Shown here one piece after another: positions 39,801-54,800 of a stretch of DNA of 64,000 nt. The number at the start of each line of letters is the position of its first letter. Positions within the stretch are counted from its first letter, which is position 1. The stretch is from positions 31,420,508 to 31,484,507 of the forward strand of contig NC_088776.1 in NCBI RefSeq assembly GCF_954871325.1. Reading direction: 5' to 3'. Under the pieces are notes generated by a model. It saw nothing but the letters and a program-made list of their open reading frames with translations, was not told the origin of the DNA and searched no databases. The position numbers were made by a program, and so were the translations under genes. The stretch comes from Gordionus sp. m RMFG-2023 (lineage: Eukaryota > Nematomorpha > Gordioida > Chordodea > Parachordodidae).

Positions 39801-42800
39801 TGAAAAATATTATAAGTCTAAAAAAGTTATAATACTAATGATATAGGTTATTATAATAATAATAGAAATCATAATTATAACAAATGTAATTATAATGATT
39901 ATAAACCTAATGAGTATTTTAAAAACGACAAAATTATATTAAAAGATATGATAATAATTGTAATAGAAATAGAAATTACAATAATAATAATTTTTGAAAT
40001 GATAATAATTGTAATAGAAATAGAAATTACAATAATAATAATTTTAGAAATGATAATAATTGTAATAGAAACAGAAATTACAATAATAATAATTTTAGAT
40101 ATCATGAAAATTATAACACTATAATTTTAAGTCTATATCAAAATGTGATTGAAACATATGAATTAAAAGATTTAAAAGATATAAATCATATGATTGAATT
40201 TAAAGAAACATTTGTGATTAAAAAGTTAATAATACAAATATTAAAGAAAATTATAAAATTCAAAAAGCTCTTATAAGTAATACTAAATGTGATAAAAGAT
40301 TTTTGAAACTTAAAACTTTGAAGACAAATATAAGTATTATAAAAAAGAAGTTATGTAAAAACTAAACGTCTTCATTTTAGAAAAATATTTAAATATGAGA
40401 TCATTTTCTAAAAATTTGAGGCTTAAGAAATTATTTTTTATTAAAAGCAATCTTATGAAGAATTATTATTTTAAAACATTTTAAAAATTAAAAAACAAGG
40501 GTGTTAAATTCAAAACTTTTTTTTAAAGAGAGGGAAATGTGCATAATATTTATTTGCATATTTTAACCTCATGGATTGAAAACATGAATATATAAATAAA
40601 AATTATTTAACACTAAAACGCAAAAAATGAATTAACACTAAAACGCAACGATTATTCAATTTATCCAATTTGATTCACATTCAACACATTATTCCATATT
40701 CTACATATAATTCATATATTATTCCGATTATTGATTATTCACTTATTCTTATATCCAACTTGATCAATTATTATTTCTAATTATTCATGACTAACTGATG
40801 ATAACAATTTTGAAAATTGATAATAATAACGACTGAGCATTACCAAGCAAGAAGAAAAAGGGAAAATAAAAAGATTGAAAAATAATATTTTTACATTTCT
40901 TCATTTAAAAAAAACGTCGTCGTAGATAAAGTTGTCGACGCACATGTCTAACCATATCTAAACACTTATCCATCGGTAATAACGTTGGTTATCTTATTAT
41001 TGGAAATAGTTTTAAATATTAATGATCGAAAATGTCCCCATGCGAAAAATGATTGCGGCAATGACATACTGTAATTTGTTATAGGATATTTTATATCCAT
41101 TATATATTTTTGCTATATTAGTTGTTTAAACAACCCTCATCAAGTTCATAAGGAATATAAAAAAATAACCTATCCCTTAAAAACGTAGATATATTAACTT
41201 GCCATATATGTAAGCTATCTATAATGGTTTATGGATTTTTCAAAGTTTGCATAGTTTGTGGTTATAGAAATTGAAAGTAGACTCCATAAAATTAATTTGC
41301 AAATTATTAAAAAAATTTCATTATACTTTTTCATAAGGTCCTTTTCAAAACAAAAATCACGCTATAATTAAAGGCTGCACATGTGTTAACCCTATTTTGA
41401 TATAGGTAAGGAGTATTTATTTTATATTAAATAGAAAACAATGTAATAACTGTTGATCTACTTTTAATTTTGTCAATTCATTTGTCATCGTGTCAATAAG
41501 TTTGGCCCCATAAACTTAAGGAGAGTTCAGATTTTATCTTATAAATTAATATTCTTAAATCTTTTTAAAAAAAATAGTATTTAATCTTTTGGATGTTTCT
41601 TTTCAATTGTTTGATTCAAATTTATAATAGTTAAAAAAATTATAAGTGGATAACTTTTGATTTGAAACACGATTAACAAGACTAAAATATGTGTACTTAT
41701 ATTTTGAATCAATCTACTATGTGGTGAAGATCACTGGTTCTGGTCGAGAGCCTCACTTATTTAAATTTATTAACATGAAATGTGTAGCTATTCAATATCA
41801 AAGCAGTTATACTACCATAGTTACAAAAAAAGGAATTATTATCCAGTTACGTAACAGGGGCTATGAATGCTTTAACAAATATAAGGAAAATAATAAAAAA
41901 TACTTGCAACAAAATTTTGGCCAGCCCTACGATTAAAAAGCGATACTGAAAGCCTTTATTCTAAAGATTTTATCAGTGTTTAGTGCTTAATTCTATATAT
42001 TTTTTTAATTAGTTTGTTAGACGCGGTGTAAAGAAAAAGATGCATTAGCAAGATGAAAAAAAAATTGCCAAAATAAAAAATATAGAAAAACTAAATAGTT
42101 GGGTTACACTCCCAATCAGTTTTGCTAACCAAAAAGAAACCGAGTTGTAGAAAAATAAAAAACGTAACGCTTTAAGCTTGAAATGAATCAAAATTTTGGA
42201 AAGGCTAATTCTGAAACTTATACCGAATGCTTAATTCGTGTATTTTATTTTTTATCTAGTTTAAAGGGGGATGGGATTGGGATTGTTTGTTAAAATTAGA
42301 AAAAAAATTCCGAAATTGGTATCATGATAGAATGTTCTAAATATGTTCAAGGCGATGAATAGCATAACAATAAGCTTTTTTCCGTGAGAGTAAAAAAAAC
42401 TACTCGAAAGTAAGGAACCCAGAAAATGAGAGTGGGGTATAATAATGTAATCAGAATTTTAAAAATAATTAATCATAGCTACTATTATATTAGAACCAGA
42501 GGAAATAACAAATATAATATTGGCGTCGACTCAGGTTTATAATTCGGTTTTACTTATGGCATAACAAAAATACAAGATTATCCCATTTCTCTATTCCAAG
42601 TAAAATTTTAAATTTTAAGAAAGCAAATGTAATATGTACATATATATTTCTAAATTTTGGTCAATGAGTGATGTAAATCGATATTATATTTTTTCAAGTT
42701 TTCTATCGATATTTTTATAAATGATAACTGTGCTCTATAACTTGATCAGTTGGAACATTTTTTTTATACATATTTAGTAAGTAAATGTATATAATGAGAA

Positions 42801-45800
42801 ATAATTGGAGACCAAAGATTTGGTCCAATGATTAAAAGTTCTCTTAGATATGTTGCAATGAATATATCGATTTTTGATAAAAAATGTAAGCATATGTGAG
42901 TTAAGTATCGCCAGGCCAATAAATATAAGGATTGATAGATTATATTCCCGAACAATTGATTTATATTTTATAAAGTTTTAGAATAATTCAAAGCTTTTAT
43001 CATATAAAAATTTATATAAGTTATGATTTGGTAATTTGAACTTAAATTTTTGATTCATTTAATTATTGGCAAAGTAGAACACTAATATTACATCAATAAA
43101 AAAAATATTCGAGTCTTAAATTTAGATTATCAAACTAATAACTATTATAAAAATTTAATTAGCATCAATGAATATTTGATCGACCAAAATATTAAGTTTA
43201 GCAAAGTAATAAATATATAATGTTATAAAAATCGATTTTTTCAATAGTAAATATTTGGATGTTAAATTACTGGGCAAAAAAATAAGAGTTTTAACAAAAT
43301 AAAATGAAATAAGGATCCTGATTAAAATAAAATGTAAAATACTTTCAAGGTAAAAATAGAATGTCTAGGAGAATCGGGGCATAATGGAGACAATGGATCC
43401 TCGTGGATAGAATGAGTTGATTTAGACGATGGTGATCTATCATTTCGATATTTGCAAGAATCTGTAATATGATACTGAGATGTGGGCTCGATTGACCATT
43501 CGCTACCATTATTCAAACTTATGTTTCCAAAGGTATCTTTTGTTAAGTCTAAATTATTGCCACTAGGAAGCAACGCTTTGTTCGGTGTTTGTTCTGCAAA
43601 GATTATAATATTCTATTTATTAGACATACACATAACAAAATGGATATTTATATTTAAAATGACGATTATTAATAAAATAAAATTGCAAGAATATTTTCCG
43701 AATTCATGAAATCGAATCATGAATATGATGATTGAATAAAATCTGATAAAAGAGGGGGGGGGGCGTAAAAAAGATATTTAGAGTCTCCTAAAATTTAAAC
43801 TTCCAGTTGTGAATATCTCTGTCTTGACCTCTTCAGGTTTGTCTTTCAAGTGACAACCTCGTATTATAAATGTTTATTAAAATGCTTTATTCTTTATATC
43901 GATCATCAACTTTGTATTCTATTGAAACTTATATTGTATAAAATAAATTTTTAATGAAGAAAAGGCATGTGTAATAATTAGCGAATTATTAGATATACAT
44001 GATTCTAGAATAAATGCCAATATAATCCATTTCCAAGTCATCTTGTTTTTAAATTCTTTTTTTATTTGTCTAGTTATAAAAGCATTTATTAAGCATTCAT
44101 TACATCTAACTTTAAAAGGTAAAAATTTATTGCAAAAAAACATAATATAACCAAAGGTTCTAGAAAATAAATCAAAGTATATTTAATTAAACAGAATTTA
44201 TTTAAAATAATATATCTCAAGAATTTATAAAAATTAAAATTTTGGAAATAATATTCTCACAATATTTCAGACAATAAAATATACTAATTAATGTTAAAGT
44301 GATTTGAAAATAACAATGAAATACTCATGTTCAAAAAAATTTTAATATTTTTTAATTATCAATTCGATCCTAAAATATCGTTCAATCAACACGAATTGTA
44401 ATTTATTTCCAGATATATCTATTAAAAGCATTACTAAAAAAGATGATGAAAATGGTAGGTTACAATTTTTCAAAATTAAAGGAATCTGTGGTAATAATAT
44501 TTAAGATTTGCAAATGCTATGATCAATCAAGAACCATTAATTCATTTGAGTTATAAAATTATACAAGAGGAGATAAAGTGATTTATTCTATAGAATTCTT
44601 CGACTGAACTTATATTAATATTGGAACGATGGGCTTGTCTTGCAAGTTGAAATAGACAAATATTAAACATAGATCTCTGCCTTTGAACAGATATATCATT
44701 TATGAAATTCGCTATATACATTTGCCTTAATTTCCTTTAGTTCTAATTAGTGGGGTTAAATTGCTTGGTTGGGTAGAATTAGCATGATTATTGGTCGAAA
44801 GAATAAACCAGAACCCCAACTAAATGGGTCGATCTGGTCGACCAAATTCATAGGCCCTAACATTGACCCGACTACCAACCCAAAACTAACTTATTAATAT
44901 AATATTTATAATATTTCATTGTGAACATATTACTCAATCATATTTTTATGCATAGAGGTTGAGTATTTCAATATTAGCATAGAAATAATTATCTTTAAGA
45001 TTACTTTTTTTAAAATTGTTCTCACCTTAAACTGCAAATATTTGATAATTTTTATTTTTCACTAGAAACTCGAGTTTTGATCAATAAACCAATTTAAAAA
45101 CAGAAAACGAGTAGTTCAATTCAATATTAATTAAATATTAAGCATCGAATTCGAAATAATTATCTTCTAAGACCGGGCTAACTTTGTTAAAAGAATTTCT
45201 AGGTATTCAGATATTTATTTCATATATCACCAAAAAAATGCGGGTAATATATGTTTATTTAATTAAAATATTTTGGAGTCTGGTCTAAAGTCGTAAAAAT
45301 TGGCTTAGGCTGAAGCCGACTAGATGAGTTGGCTTTGACTAGTCATATTAGGAATTGGATTCGTTAATATTTGGCTCTAGTTATTAAGCCCAATAGTGGG
45401 CTCGAGTTTAATTTTGAGCCGAAATGTATTTATTTGTTATTTAACCATAATTCGCTAATGGATATTACTACAAAAATTAATGAGCCAAATATTGCCTTTC
45501 CATCAAAATATTTTGCAATATTCGCTATCCTAAAAATTTCAAGAACCTGTATTATATACCCTCTAGCGAATAGTTCTAGCTGACCCTTGCTCGCAAGTAT
45601 TGATGGAAAGATCTTTCAGTGCACTATGATTAAGTAACCCTATTACGAACTAGATTGGACAAATATACTTTAGACGATATTTTAATCAACAAACTTAATA
45701 AAAATTTATTAAACAACGTTATCTTTTGAATTGTTCATTTTTATTTATATAAGATTCTGAATCGAATTCGTTATTCATATTTGTGAATAATTATATACTA

Positions 45801-48800
45801 TCATAGAATAAATAAAATTTAATAAAATTGTTACAAAGTTTAGGGATACTAATTTTGAAATGACATCATCAAAAAAGACGGGACAGATTTCGAGCTCCTT
45901 AATTTAAAATAATTTTTTAAATCCAAATGGACTTGAATTTCGGCAATAATTATTTTTCTTGCTTAAAACTATTAATATAGAGAACTACAGAATTTTCATA
46001 ATGATAAAATTTCAGAAAATATCGTATTTTTTAACACTCTAAAGAAATTTTTTTGGATCGGATCTATAAAAAAATTTCTCCGATCATTGCATAAAACGAA
46101 ATAAAAATTTGATAAAAACATAAATTTATTATTAGGCAAAACATTGTTATCCTATCCATATAAGAACACTATATCTTTCCAAAATCTTATGATTTTTGAT
46201 AGTTTTGATGGAATTTTTACGGACCATTAAATTAAAAATAAATAAAAAAAAGAGGTTATCACTGGTTCCATGTCAATTCAGCGAAACTTTTATCGCGAAT
46301 GAATTTTATAGAGAAACTTTTATGGCGAATCTACATTAGCGAATACTTTTCCGATATCGCGAATCAATAATTTCTAAAATTTTATAACGAGGTCATTATA
46401 GGGAAACCCAAATCGCGAAGACAATAAAGCGAAAACTAAATTTAATATCACGAGGTCAATATCGGGATAATTGTTTAATGTCGAGTTCTTCCGACTATGA
46501 CTAATAAATGTAGTCGAGGAAATAGACTAAAGTTTATCCAGTTGAGTCGGCATAGTTGACCCATAGTCGACTAAATTGATTTAGAGCTGAAGTATCACTG
46601 TATAATCGGGGTAAAAATTAAATTGTAAACATGGTAAATAGAGATTTCAGTAGATGAACCATAGAAAAGTGACAATTGCCATATAATCTTTATTTTTTAA
46701 GTTTTTTTGAAGCAAATGAGAAAAAATATATAATATTAACATGTTAATAGGATTTCAGCGAAGATGTGTCATAGAAAAATGACAATTGTCATAAACGTTA
46801 TTTTTAAATTGTTTTGATTTTTTCGAAGCAAATGGGTAAAAAATTAATTCCAAATGAAATTTTAGGGAAGATTAATCATAGAAAAGTGGCAATTGTTATA
46901 ATCCTTATTTTTTAACTTTTCAGAATTTTTTTGAAGTAAATGGGTAAAAATATAAACCGTAAACATCTTAAATTAAAATTTAAATGAAAATGTACCTTAA
47001 AAGACACTTGCACAATCGTTAATTTTTGAAGTAAATGGGTAAAAATATAAACTGCAAACATGTTAAATTTAAATTAGGATGTACCATAGATTTTTAACAT
47101 ATAGGTAAAAAAAAATAATTGTATACATGTTAAATTGAGATTTTAGAGAGGATGAACTATAGAAAAGTTACAATTGTCATATTCATTATTTTGAAGATTT
47201 TAAAACAAATGCTATTTAAATTATAAATATATTAAATTCTAATTTCAGTGAATATGAACCATATAAAAGTGGCAATTTTCATATTCGCCATTTTTTAACT
47301 TTTTATATTATACAGATATTATATAAATATTATTAAAATATCACTTGAAACTACAATATATTATTAATACTATTTTATAGAACATAAAAGAAAATTAGCA
47401 ATTTTTAGCTATTTATGACCTATTGTTTAGATATTATGGTTATATAAATCAAAACACCATTGAAAATTATCAAGGTCGATTATTTGTCAATTGCAACAAA
47501 AAATCAGAATTATACGTTATAAGTATGATCTTTAACTAATGATATTAATACAAGGTTGTTAAAAAAATATAAAGAAACCGACACTATTTTCTTTTTGATT
47601 TAAAGTACTAAATAATTGTGAAAAAATTAATGTTCACAAAAATTATATGAGTGGGATCCTCCATCATTAAGTTAAAATTTCATTATGCTAAATAATCGTT
47701 GGCTCAAGTATATTTTTTCGATTTTCGTCCTGAATTACCCCATACACTCCAAGCTCAACAAATTCGAAATATTTTAAAAAATATCAAATCAATAATCTTG
47801 AAATTTGGTAGATATATATTTCTTATAACAAAATCTTAAACTACTTTAAAAACAAGGCGAAATTACTCTCAAATTTTTTTCTTACCAAGTATACCTTCCA
47901 AAATATGAATCAAATATAGGCATTATCTGGTATTCGATTGGATCGAATATTTGTATTATTCGTATCATACGATTCGAGTAATTTCTTAATTCGTATTCAT
48001 ATGAATAATAAATAATAAAACATTTTTCGATTTGATTCATCAACATTCGATTCGAAAATTAAATTCTTTAAAAAGATTTACAAAAATGAAAAAATAGTTT
48101 ATTAAAATTTATAGTTATTTATAGATATGGAATAAAAGTAAAAAAAATAAAAAGTTTCGCAAGGAACATGTTAAATACTTAACCCTATAGGAATCCTACA
48201 CATTCATAAATAGATTTACGTAGCGCATTCGACAAATATCCAAATTAGTTTCTTTTAGGTGCACTTGCAATATATAATTATTCTCAAATATTAATAGCGG
48301 ATTTAATTTAAAATCTTATATAAATAAAAATAAATATCAAAACTCAATAGATAACGTAGTTTAACAAATTTTTATTAAGTTTGATGATTAAAATATAGTG
48401 TAAATTATTGTCCAATCTAGTTCGTAATGGGGTTTTACTTAATCGTAGTGTACTGAAGGATCTATCCATCGATACTTGCGAGCAAGGATCAGCTACAATT
48501 TATCGCTACAGTAATACAGGTTCTTATAATTTTTTGGATACCAAAAATTGCAAAATATTTTGATGGGAAGGAAATTTTTGGCTATAAAGCAATTAATTTT
48601 TATCGTAATATCCATTAGCGAAATAGGGTTAAATAGCAAATAAATATATTTCTATACAAAATTAAACTCAAGGGACCAACCAACTAGTGCCAAATATTAG
48701 GACGAATCCAACTCCCAATCCGACTTGAGCCAAAGCCAACTCATCTAGTCGGCTTGAGTCTAAGCCAATTTTTAAGACTTTTGGTGAGACCCCGAAAATT

Positions 48801-51800
48801 ATTAATTAAATAAACATAACCCGCATTTTTTGGTGATATATGAATTTATTTAAAACCGACAAATTCCTATAATAAAGTTAGCCCGGTCCTAGAAGATAAT
48901 TATTTCTGAATTACTCGTTCTTTATTTTTTAAATATGGTTATCGATCACTATATTTATATCTCAAGATAAGAACGTTTTATAAAATTCTTTTTTTAAATA
49001 CGATAATTATTCATATGTGAATATTGAACTACTCGTCCTCTAGCTTTTAATTTGGGTTCCCGATCATAACTTGAGTTGTAGTTTAAAGTAAAAATTATAC
49101 AATATTTTCAGATTATAAGAAGAGAACAATTTTTTTAAAAAAGAAATCTAATATTTTTAGGCATAATTGTTTCTATGCCAATATTGAAATATTCGTCCTC
49201 TCTGCAAAAAATAATTAATATTCACAATATAATATTAAGTTGGTTTTGGGTTGGTGCTAGGGTCTATGGATTTGTTCGACCAGATCGACCCATTTGGTTG
49301 GGTTATTTTTTCGACCAAAAACCAGGGTTGTGGTAATATATAAACCAACTACCTAACCATACTAGTTCTAATAGCTATTCGCATAATCTCAATAAAATCG
49401 ATGTCATTTTTTTAAAATATTTTCCTTTAGTTTTGCTATAAAAATTTTTTAAATGATTTGGTGGAAAATTTTAAAGCTAAATATAACGACAAGGAAAATT
49501 TGAAATCGATATCAATTCATAGAGTAAATTAGTAGCGCATTTATTTCTAATGTGAATGTGATATATAAATGTAAATTGAAATATATATGTGATAAGAGGT
49601 AGGAAAGATTTTATAAAATATAATAATCATAAATAAAACAGTAATATTTTTGAAAAATATTTTAATCATCATCTGATTTTTTTGTTTGAAAGGGGGAGGG
49701 GGTTGTTGCCAGCCCCACCAGTTGCGTACGCAACAGTGTTGTTAAACGCTACTTTTAAAAGTAACGCGCTATCGCTACCGCTATTTTATAAAAAAAGTAG
49801 CGCGCTATCGCTACCGCTATCGTTTTCAAATGAGTAGCGCGCACTTTTAAAAAAAAGTAGCTAAAGCTACTTTTTACGCTACTTTGATTTTTTTTTTTAA
49901 TATTTTTTTTTACATAACTTTATTTCCACAAATAAAATATTGATATAAAAACATGACTATAATTTGTTACATATATATATATATATAATTTATTTATTAT
50001 TGCACTTTAATAATAATAACATTTCGGTACTGTCATCCCCAAGTCTAGAGCGACAATCAGAAAGTATAAGCTTTGCCATACTAAATAATCGTTCAGCACT
50101 AGCACTTGAGGGCAACGCAGTATTAATAATTTAAATTAGTATTTTTAGATTTAAAAAAAGCATCTAGAGGTTAATTAAAAATACTTCAGTATATTCTTTA
50201 ATAAAAGTATGCTCCTCCACATTAAAATACTGTATTCCCATTTGATCCAATATATAATTCATTTACATTTTTTTCTCATCTAGAAACATAAAAGTTTCAT
50301 AGCATTGTAAACACTATTCCATCTTGTAGTGTTTGGTGTCAATACATAACGTCCTAATTTTTTTTTGAAAATATCAGACGTCTTTGATGACTTATTTTGT
50401 TTATTCCAAAGAGCTTGGCATTTAGAAAATAATCCTCATTTAATAATGCTTCTTCAGCATCCACTGTCGCAACTAAATTTAGGTTGTGGCAGGAACAACG
50501 ATGATGGTAGGTAACATAGAAGACTTTATTGAAGATCCTAAATATTATAAATTTATTTTATATTGGTGAAAAATTAAATATAAAATAATTTAAAACCGAG
50601 GATGTCATGAACATCAATTATCTCAAACTCCATTTCAACATCCTCTACTTGTTCTCCATCTTCAATATTTTTGTCAGGATTATTACTAGTATTGTTATTA
50701 TTATTATCTTCCCCAAATACTCTATATTATTTATATCATATTATAAAAAAATTATAATAAATTTAAAACCTGAAGGCCTTCAGGAAATTAGACCCATTAT
50801 CCGTAATCATCTTACAAACCTTGTTTTGAATTTTGTAAGACCTATGGATTTCTGCAATAATATTGGCTAGAATGTCATAAGTTTGACAGTCAATTATATT
50901 CTTTAGCTAACGCTACAGATTTTCGTTTAAGATTTTTAGGATCAATCCAATGTGCAGTTACTCCTAAATAAGCTCTAAAAATATGACATATTATAAATCA
51001 GAAAATAAACATTTTTACCTTCTATTGTGAGTCCATGATAGATTTAATATCAAAGATTCTTTCATTTCCTTAAAGCTCTCCAAAATTCTTGCCATCAATG
51101 TCTGCCGGCAAAATATCTTGGTCTGTGGAGAAAAAGTGTTTATCATCTTTATAAAAGAATCATTATCCACCAAGGATAATGGTTGAACTGTATCTATTAT
51201 AAAGTTCATAATGACTTTGTCAGCCAATTTTTGTGATACACCAGGTGTTGATGAATCCAAATTGGTTAATTTTGTTTGTATTAAATTTGATTTGGAAGTG
51301 GGTTTATCTTCTTCCATTACCCCAAAACTTTTGAGATATTTTTCAATCTCTTTATAATTTGAAGTGTGCACAGTCTAAAATTATAAAATACTTAGAATAA
51401 AAATTATGTAGGAGATAAGTACATAAAAATGATTGAAATAACTATTTTAAAATGTTTTAAAAAATTTAGATAAAATTTATGAATATATAAAAAAAATGAT
51501 TGGTTTTTGATTTTAATTTATTTTAAAAATTAAAGATTAGCCTACACATTGATATTAAATTTGTTTAATATATTACATTTTGATGTTTTTTCAAATTAAA
51601 GCTGCTCGTATGATTTGAAGAGATAATTTTGCGGCACATCTTGCACCGAAACCGATATCCAGTATTAATATTTTCTTCAAGGTTAAAATATTTCTTGAAT
51701 TTTGGGAAAGGATCATCTATATTTCGCTCATTTTCCAAAGAAATTTCAATATCTTCAAAAATCTCACACATAACAAGATTTATATTGCTTAATATAAAAT

Positions 51801-54800
51801 GTAAAATGAAATATAAAATAAGATAAAAGCTAGGACATACCAATAACGGAATTTCAAAAATATATAATTTAATGAATGCGCAAAATATAAATTAAATACA
51901 GATTGCTATTTAACAACTGTTTTTATCTAATATATAACAATAATGTATATTTTTAAATATAAATTTCAAAATTAAATTAAATAAAAGGATTATAATTTTA
52001 GATTTTATAAAAAATATATTTTAATAATTTTTAGATGTATTTATTATGTAAAATTGAAAGTTTCTAAATTAGTAGCGAGCTACCGCTATCGCTATTTTTT
52101 TTAAAAAGTAGCGCGCTATAGCTACCGCTACTGAAAAAAGTAGCGCGCTATTTTAACAACACTGGTACGCAACTATGCAATAATTAAGTAAATATTGTTA
52201 TGTAAATTAAACTGATATTAAAGAAAGAAAAATAAAAATTTATGAATGAGCCATTATAAATATACATTATGTTTATAAAGCAATCAATTAAAATTTCCAT
52301 ATTATTTTTTGGAATTGTTCCAGGAAATTTGCCAGAATCCCTGTTCCCGTTACATACTTTCCCCATGTTCCGTTTCCGCAGTATTGTTAAAGTTGCGAGC
52401 TACTTAGCGCGCTATCTTTTTTGGCAGCTATAGCTAATAGCGGCTACCTTTTTTGTAATTATTTAATTTTTTATGGCGCTACTTTTAGTGAAAGTAGCTA
52501 AGCGAGCTACTTAGCTACTTTTAAAAAATATAATGAAAGTAAGTATAAACATGAAAACTTAAATATAATATTATAATTAATTATAATTTTTATTATTTAA
52601 TTTTGAAATTGAAATATATTTTAAATTTGTAATTTATATTTTCATTTGTATTATAAACCTAAATCACGTGTTAATAGTTTAAAATGTAATCGCCTATGGC
52701 TATCCAAATCGTTGAAAGTGATTCAGACAATGATATTAATGAAATGGAAGACTAGGGAAGAAAATGTTCTTAATAACTATAATACAAATTTCCTATTCCC
52801 TAGATTTGAAAAAATTTTGAAATAAATATAAAAACCAAAACTGGCTTCAAATTTATTTGTTTAAAATGTAAAAAAAATATTATTTTTACATTCTAATAGT
52901 ATTTATTTTATAAGACTGTTCATACCAATAGCTTTAAGAAAATGGAGAAACATTTAAATAATTTTGGTATAGGCGACTCTACATCCAAAAAGACTAATTC
53001 AACTCAAACCAAATTAATTAATAATTTAAATGCCAATATTTCTCAGAAATTGGCTGATAAAGTTATTGTTTACAGTTCAGCCAATGTCCTTGGTTGATAA
53101 TCCATAATTTACCATGATGATTAAAACTTTATCCCCTTTACAACAATTTTATGTCGCCAGACACTAATGAATAAAATAGCAGATAACTTTAAAGTGATGT
53201 AAGATGCTCTAATAGAAGAGTTATCAGAGATATCATATATATGTACCACGGCAGATAGTTGGACACATAACACTAGGTAAAAACTTATAAAATGCAACAA
53301 ATTACCAAAAATATTTTATTACATAAATTTTTTTATAATCAAAACTAACTATATTTTAATATTTATAAATGTTGATTTTTATATATTTACTATACAATAA
53401 CATTATAAGCAAAAAATAAAACAAATTTGTTTCTAAATTTTTTTTATAAAAATTAGCTTAGCTAATAGCGAGCTACTTTTTTTGACAAATAGCGATAGCG
53501 GTAGCGCGCTAATATTTTGACAAAATCGATAGAGGTAGCGCGCTACTTTTAAAAGTAGTGATTAACAACTCTGCGTTTCCGGAACGGTCTAAATAACTAT
53601 GATTAACTTACCTTAAAAAAAATAAATCAACATTTATAATAATTTAACGTGCATATCATAAAAAAAATGATGTCGTTGCATCGATATATGTAAATAGTAA
53701 ATATTTAGCATTATAAATATCTAAATTATCCCCTATGAAAAATGGGGGCTCCATAATCCAAAATTTCATATCCCACGAGAATTTTAATTATGTGATTTTA
53801 CGTCTTACCCCCTACCTCTTTGGAATTTTATTTCTGATCCTCTTACTCCTGCAGTGGTAGACGCTGCCGATAACTGATAACAAAAAATAATATTGTAAAT
53901 TATTTATCAAAAAGAAGCAAAAATATAATTTGTCAATATTATCATTTATTTATCATTTATAATTAACTTAGGAAATATTTTATAAATTAAATTAAATTAA
54001 AAAGAAAAATAGGGGAAAAAAATTAAAAGCATCTTTCTTTCAACGGTTTAGATATTTGTATATGAATTATTTTATAAATTCATATGGGACAAAAAGTATT
54101 TGAATTACCATTATATCGATTAAAATTGCAGGTATTAACCAAGACAGATACTGATAGAGTATCGTATTGATACCAAGTATCGTGCAGCTTGGTATTTTAA
54201 GGTGTAGAGTAATGTGTTGGAGAAATTGAAATATGTTGACAATTTTATTTGTCAAATGCTTTGAAATAGAAATGAATGGAATCGGCGCCGATTATATCAT
54301 TTTAAATCGGCTGATTCTTACATTATATTCATTCCTTTATATAATATATATTTTTAAATTAACTAAAATTATTTGCGATAGGTTTTTCAAGAGGTTATCA
54401 GGTATCATGTGTCCCTCAATCGGGACGTTTACCTCATGTCATTTAAAAAATAGCAAATTATTTTGTATATATATTAAAACCAATTTCTTAAATTGATTAA
54501 ATAGAATAGGTCAGAGCAAAATATAGTTAGTTTAATATCGCAACATGTTATTAACATAATCTGTTCTATCTGTGCTCATAGAAGAGCAATATAATATTAA
54601 ATGTTTTCTTTTTAATCAGGGTTGACAGATCAAATAAAAATAATTTTTCAAGTCAAAGTTTAGGTTCGGTCCCGATATTTGACAGGTTAAATTCAATGTT
54701 TTTATTACAGTATTCGCTTTATTAGGTATATGATATGTAAAATAACAAATATGCAAAATATTCATAAATAAATGCATGATTAAATTTGGTAATTTGATTC

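Noticed and set aside
39899-40105. Ile-rich minus-strand frame (68 codons)
   Set aside because: Shadow of the 54-bp plus-strand Asn-rich tandem repeat.
41691-41936. 81-codon plus-strand frame as a gene
   Set aside because: No domain, no partner exons and no supporting context; it may be an element remnant.
43919-44143. Minus-strand frame with KVRCNECLINAFITRQIKKE as a possible extra BCOR-like exon
   Set aside because: No clear acceptor/donor pair in a phase that fits between exons 1 and 2, no domain, and not needed for the model.
45371-45583. 70-codon plus-strand frame as a gene
   Set aside because: Lies within the inverted arm of the 44748-49362 foldback; the other arm has a broken version. 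Chance frame.
6019-46264. The inverted pair of TTCGC-rich termini at 6.0 and 46.3 kb as the two ends of one 40-kb element
   Set aside because: The termini face each other with the arrays on the outer sides, so they are ends of two separate copies, not of one element spanning the space between.
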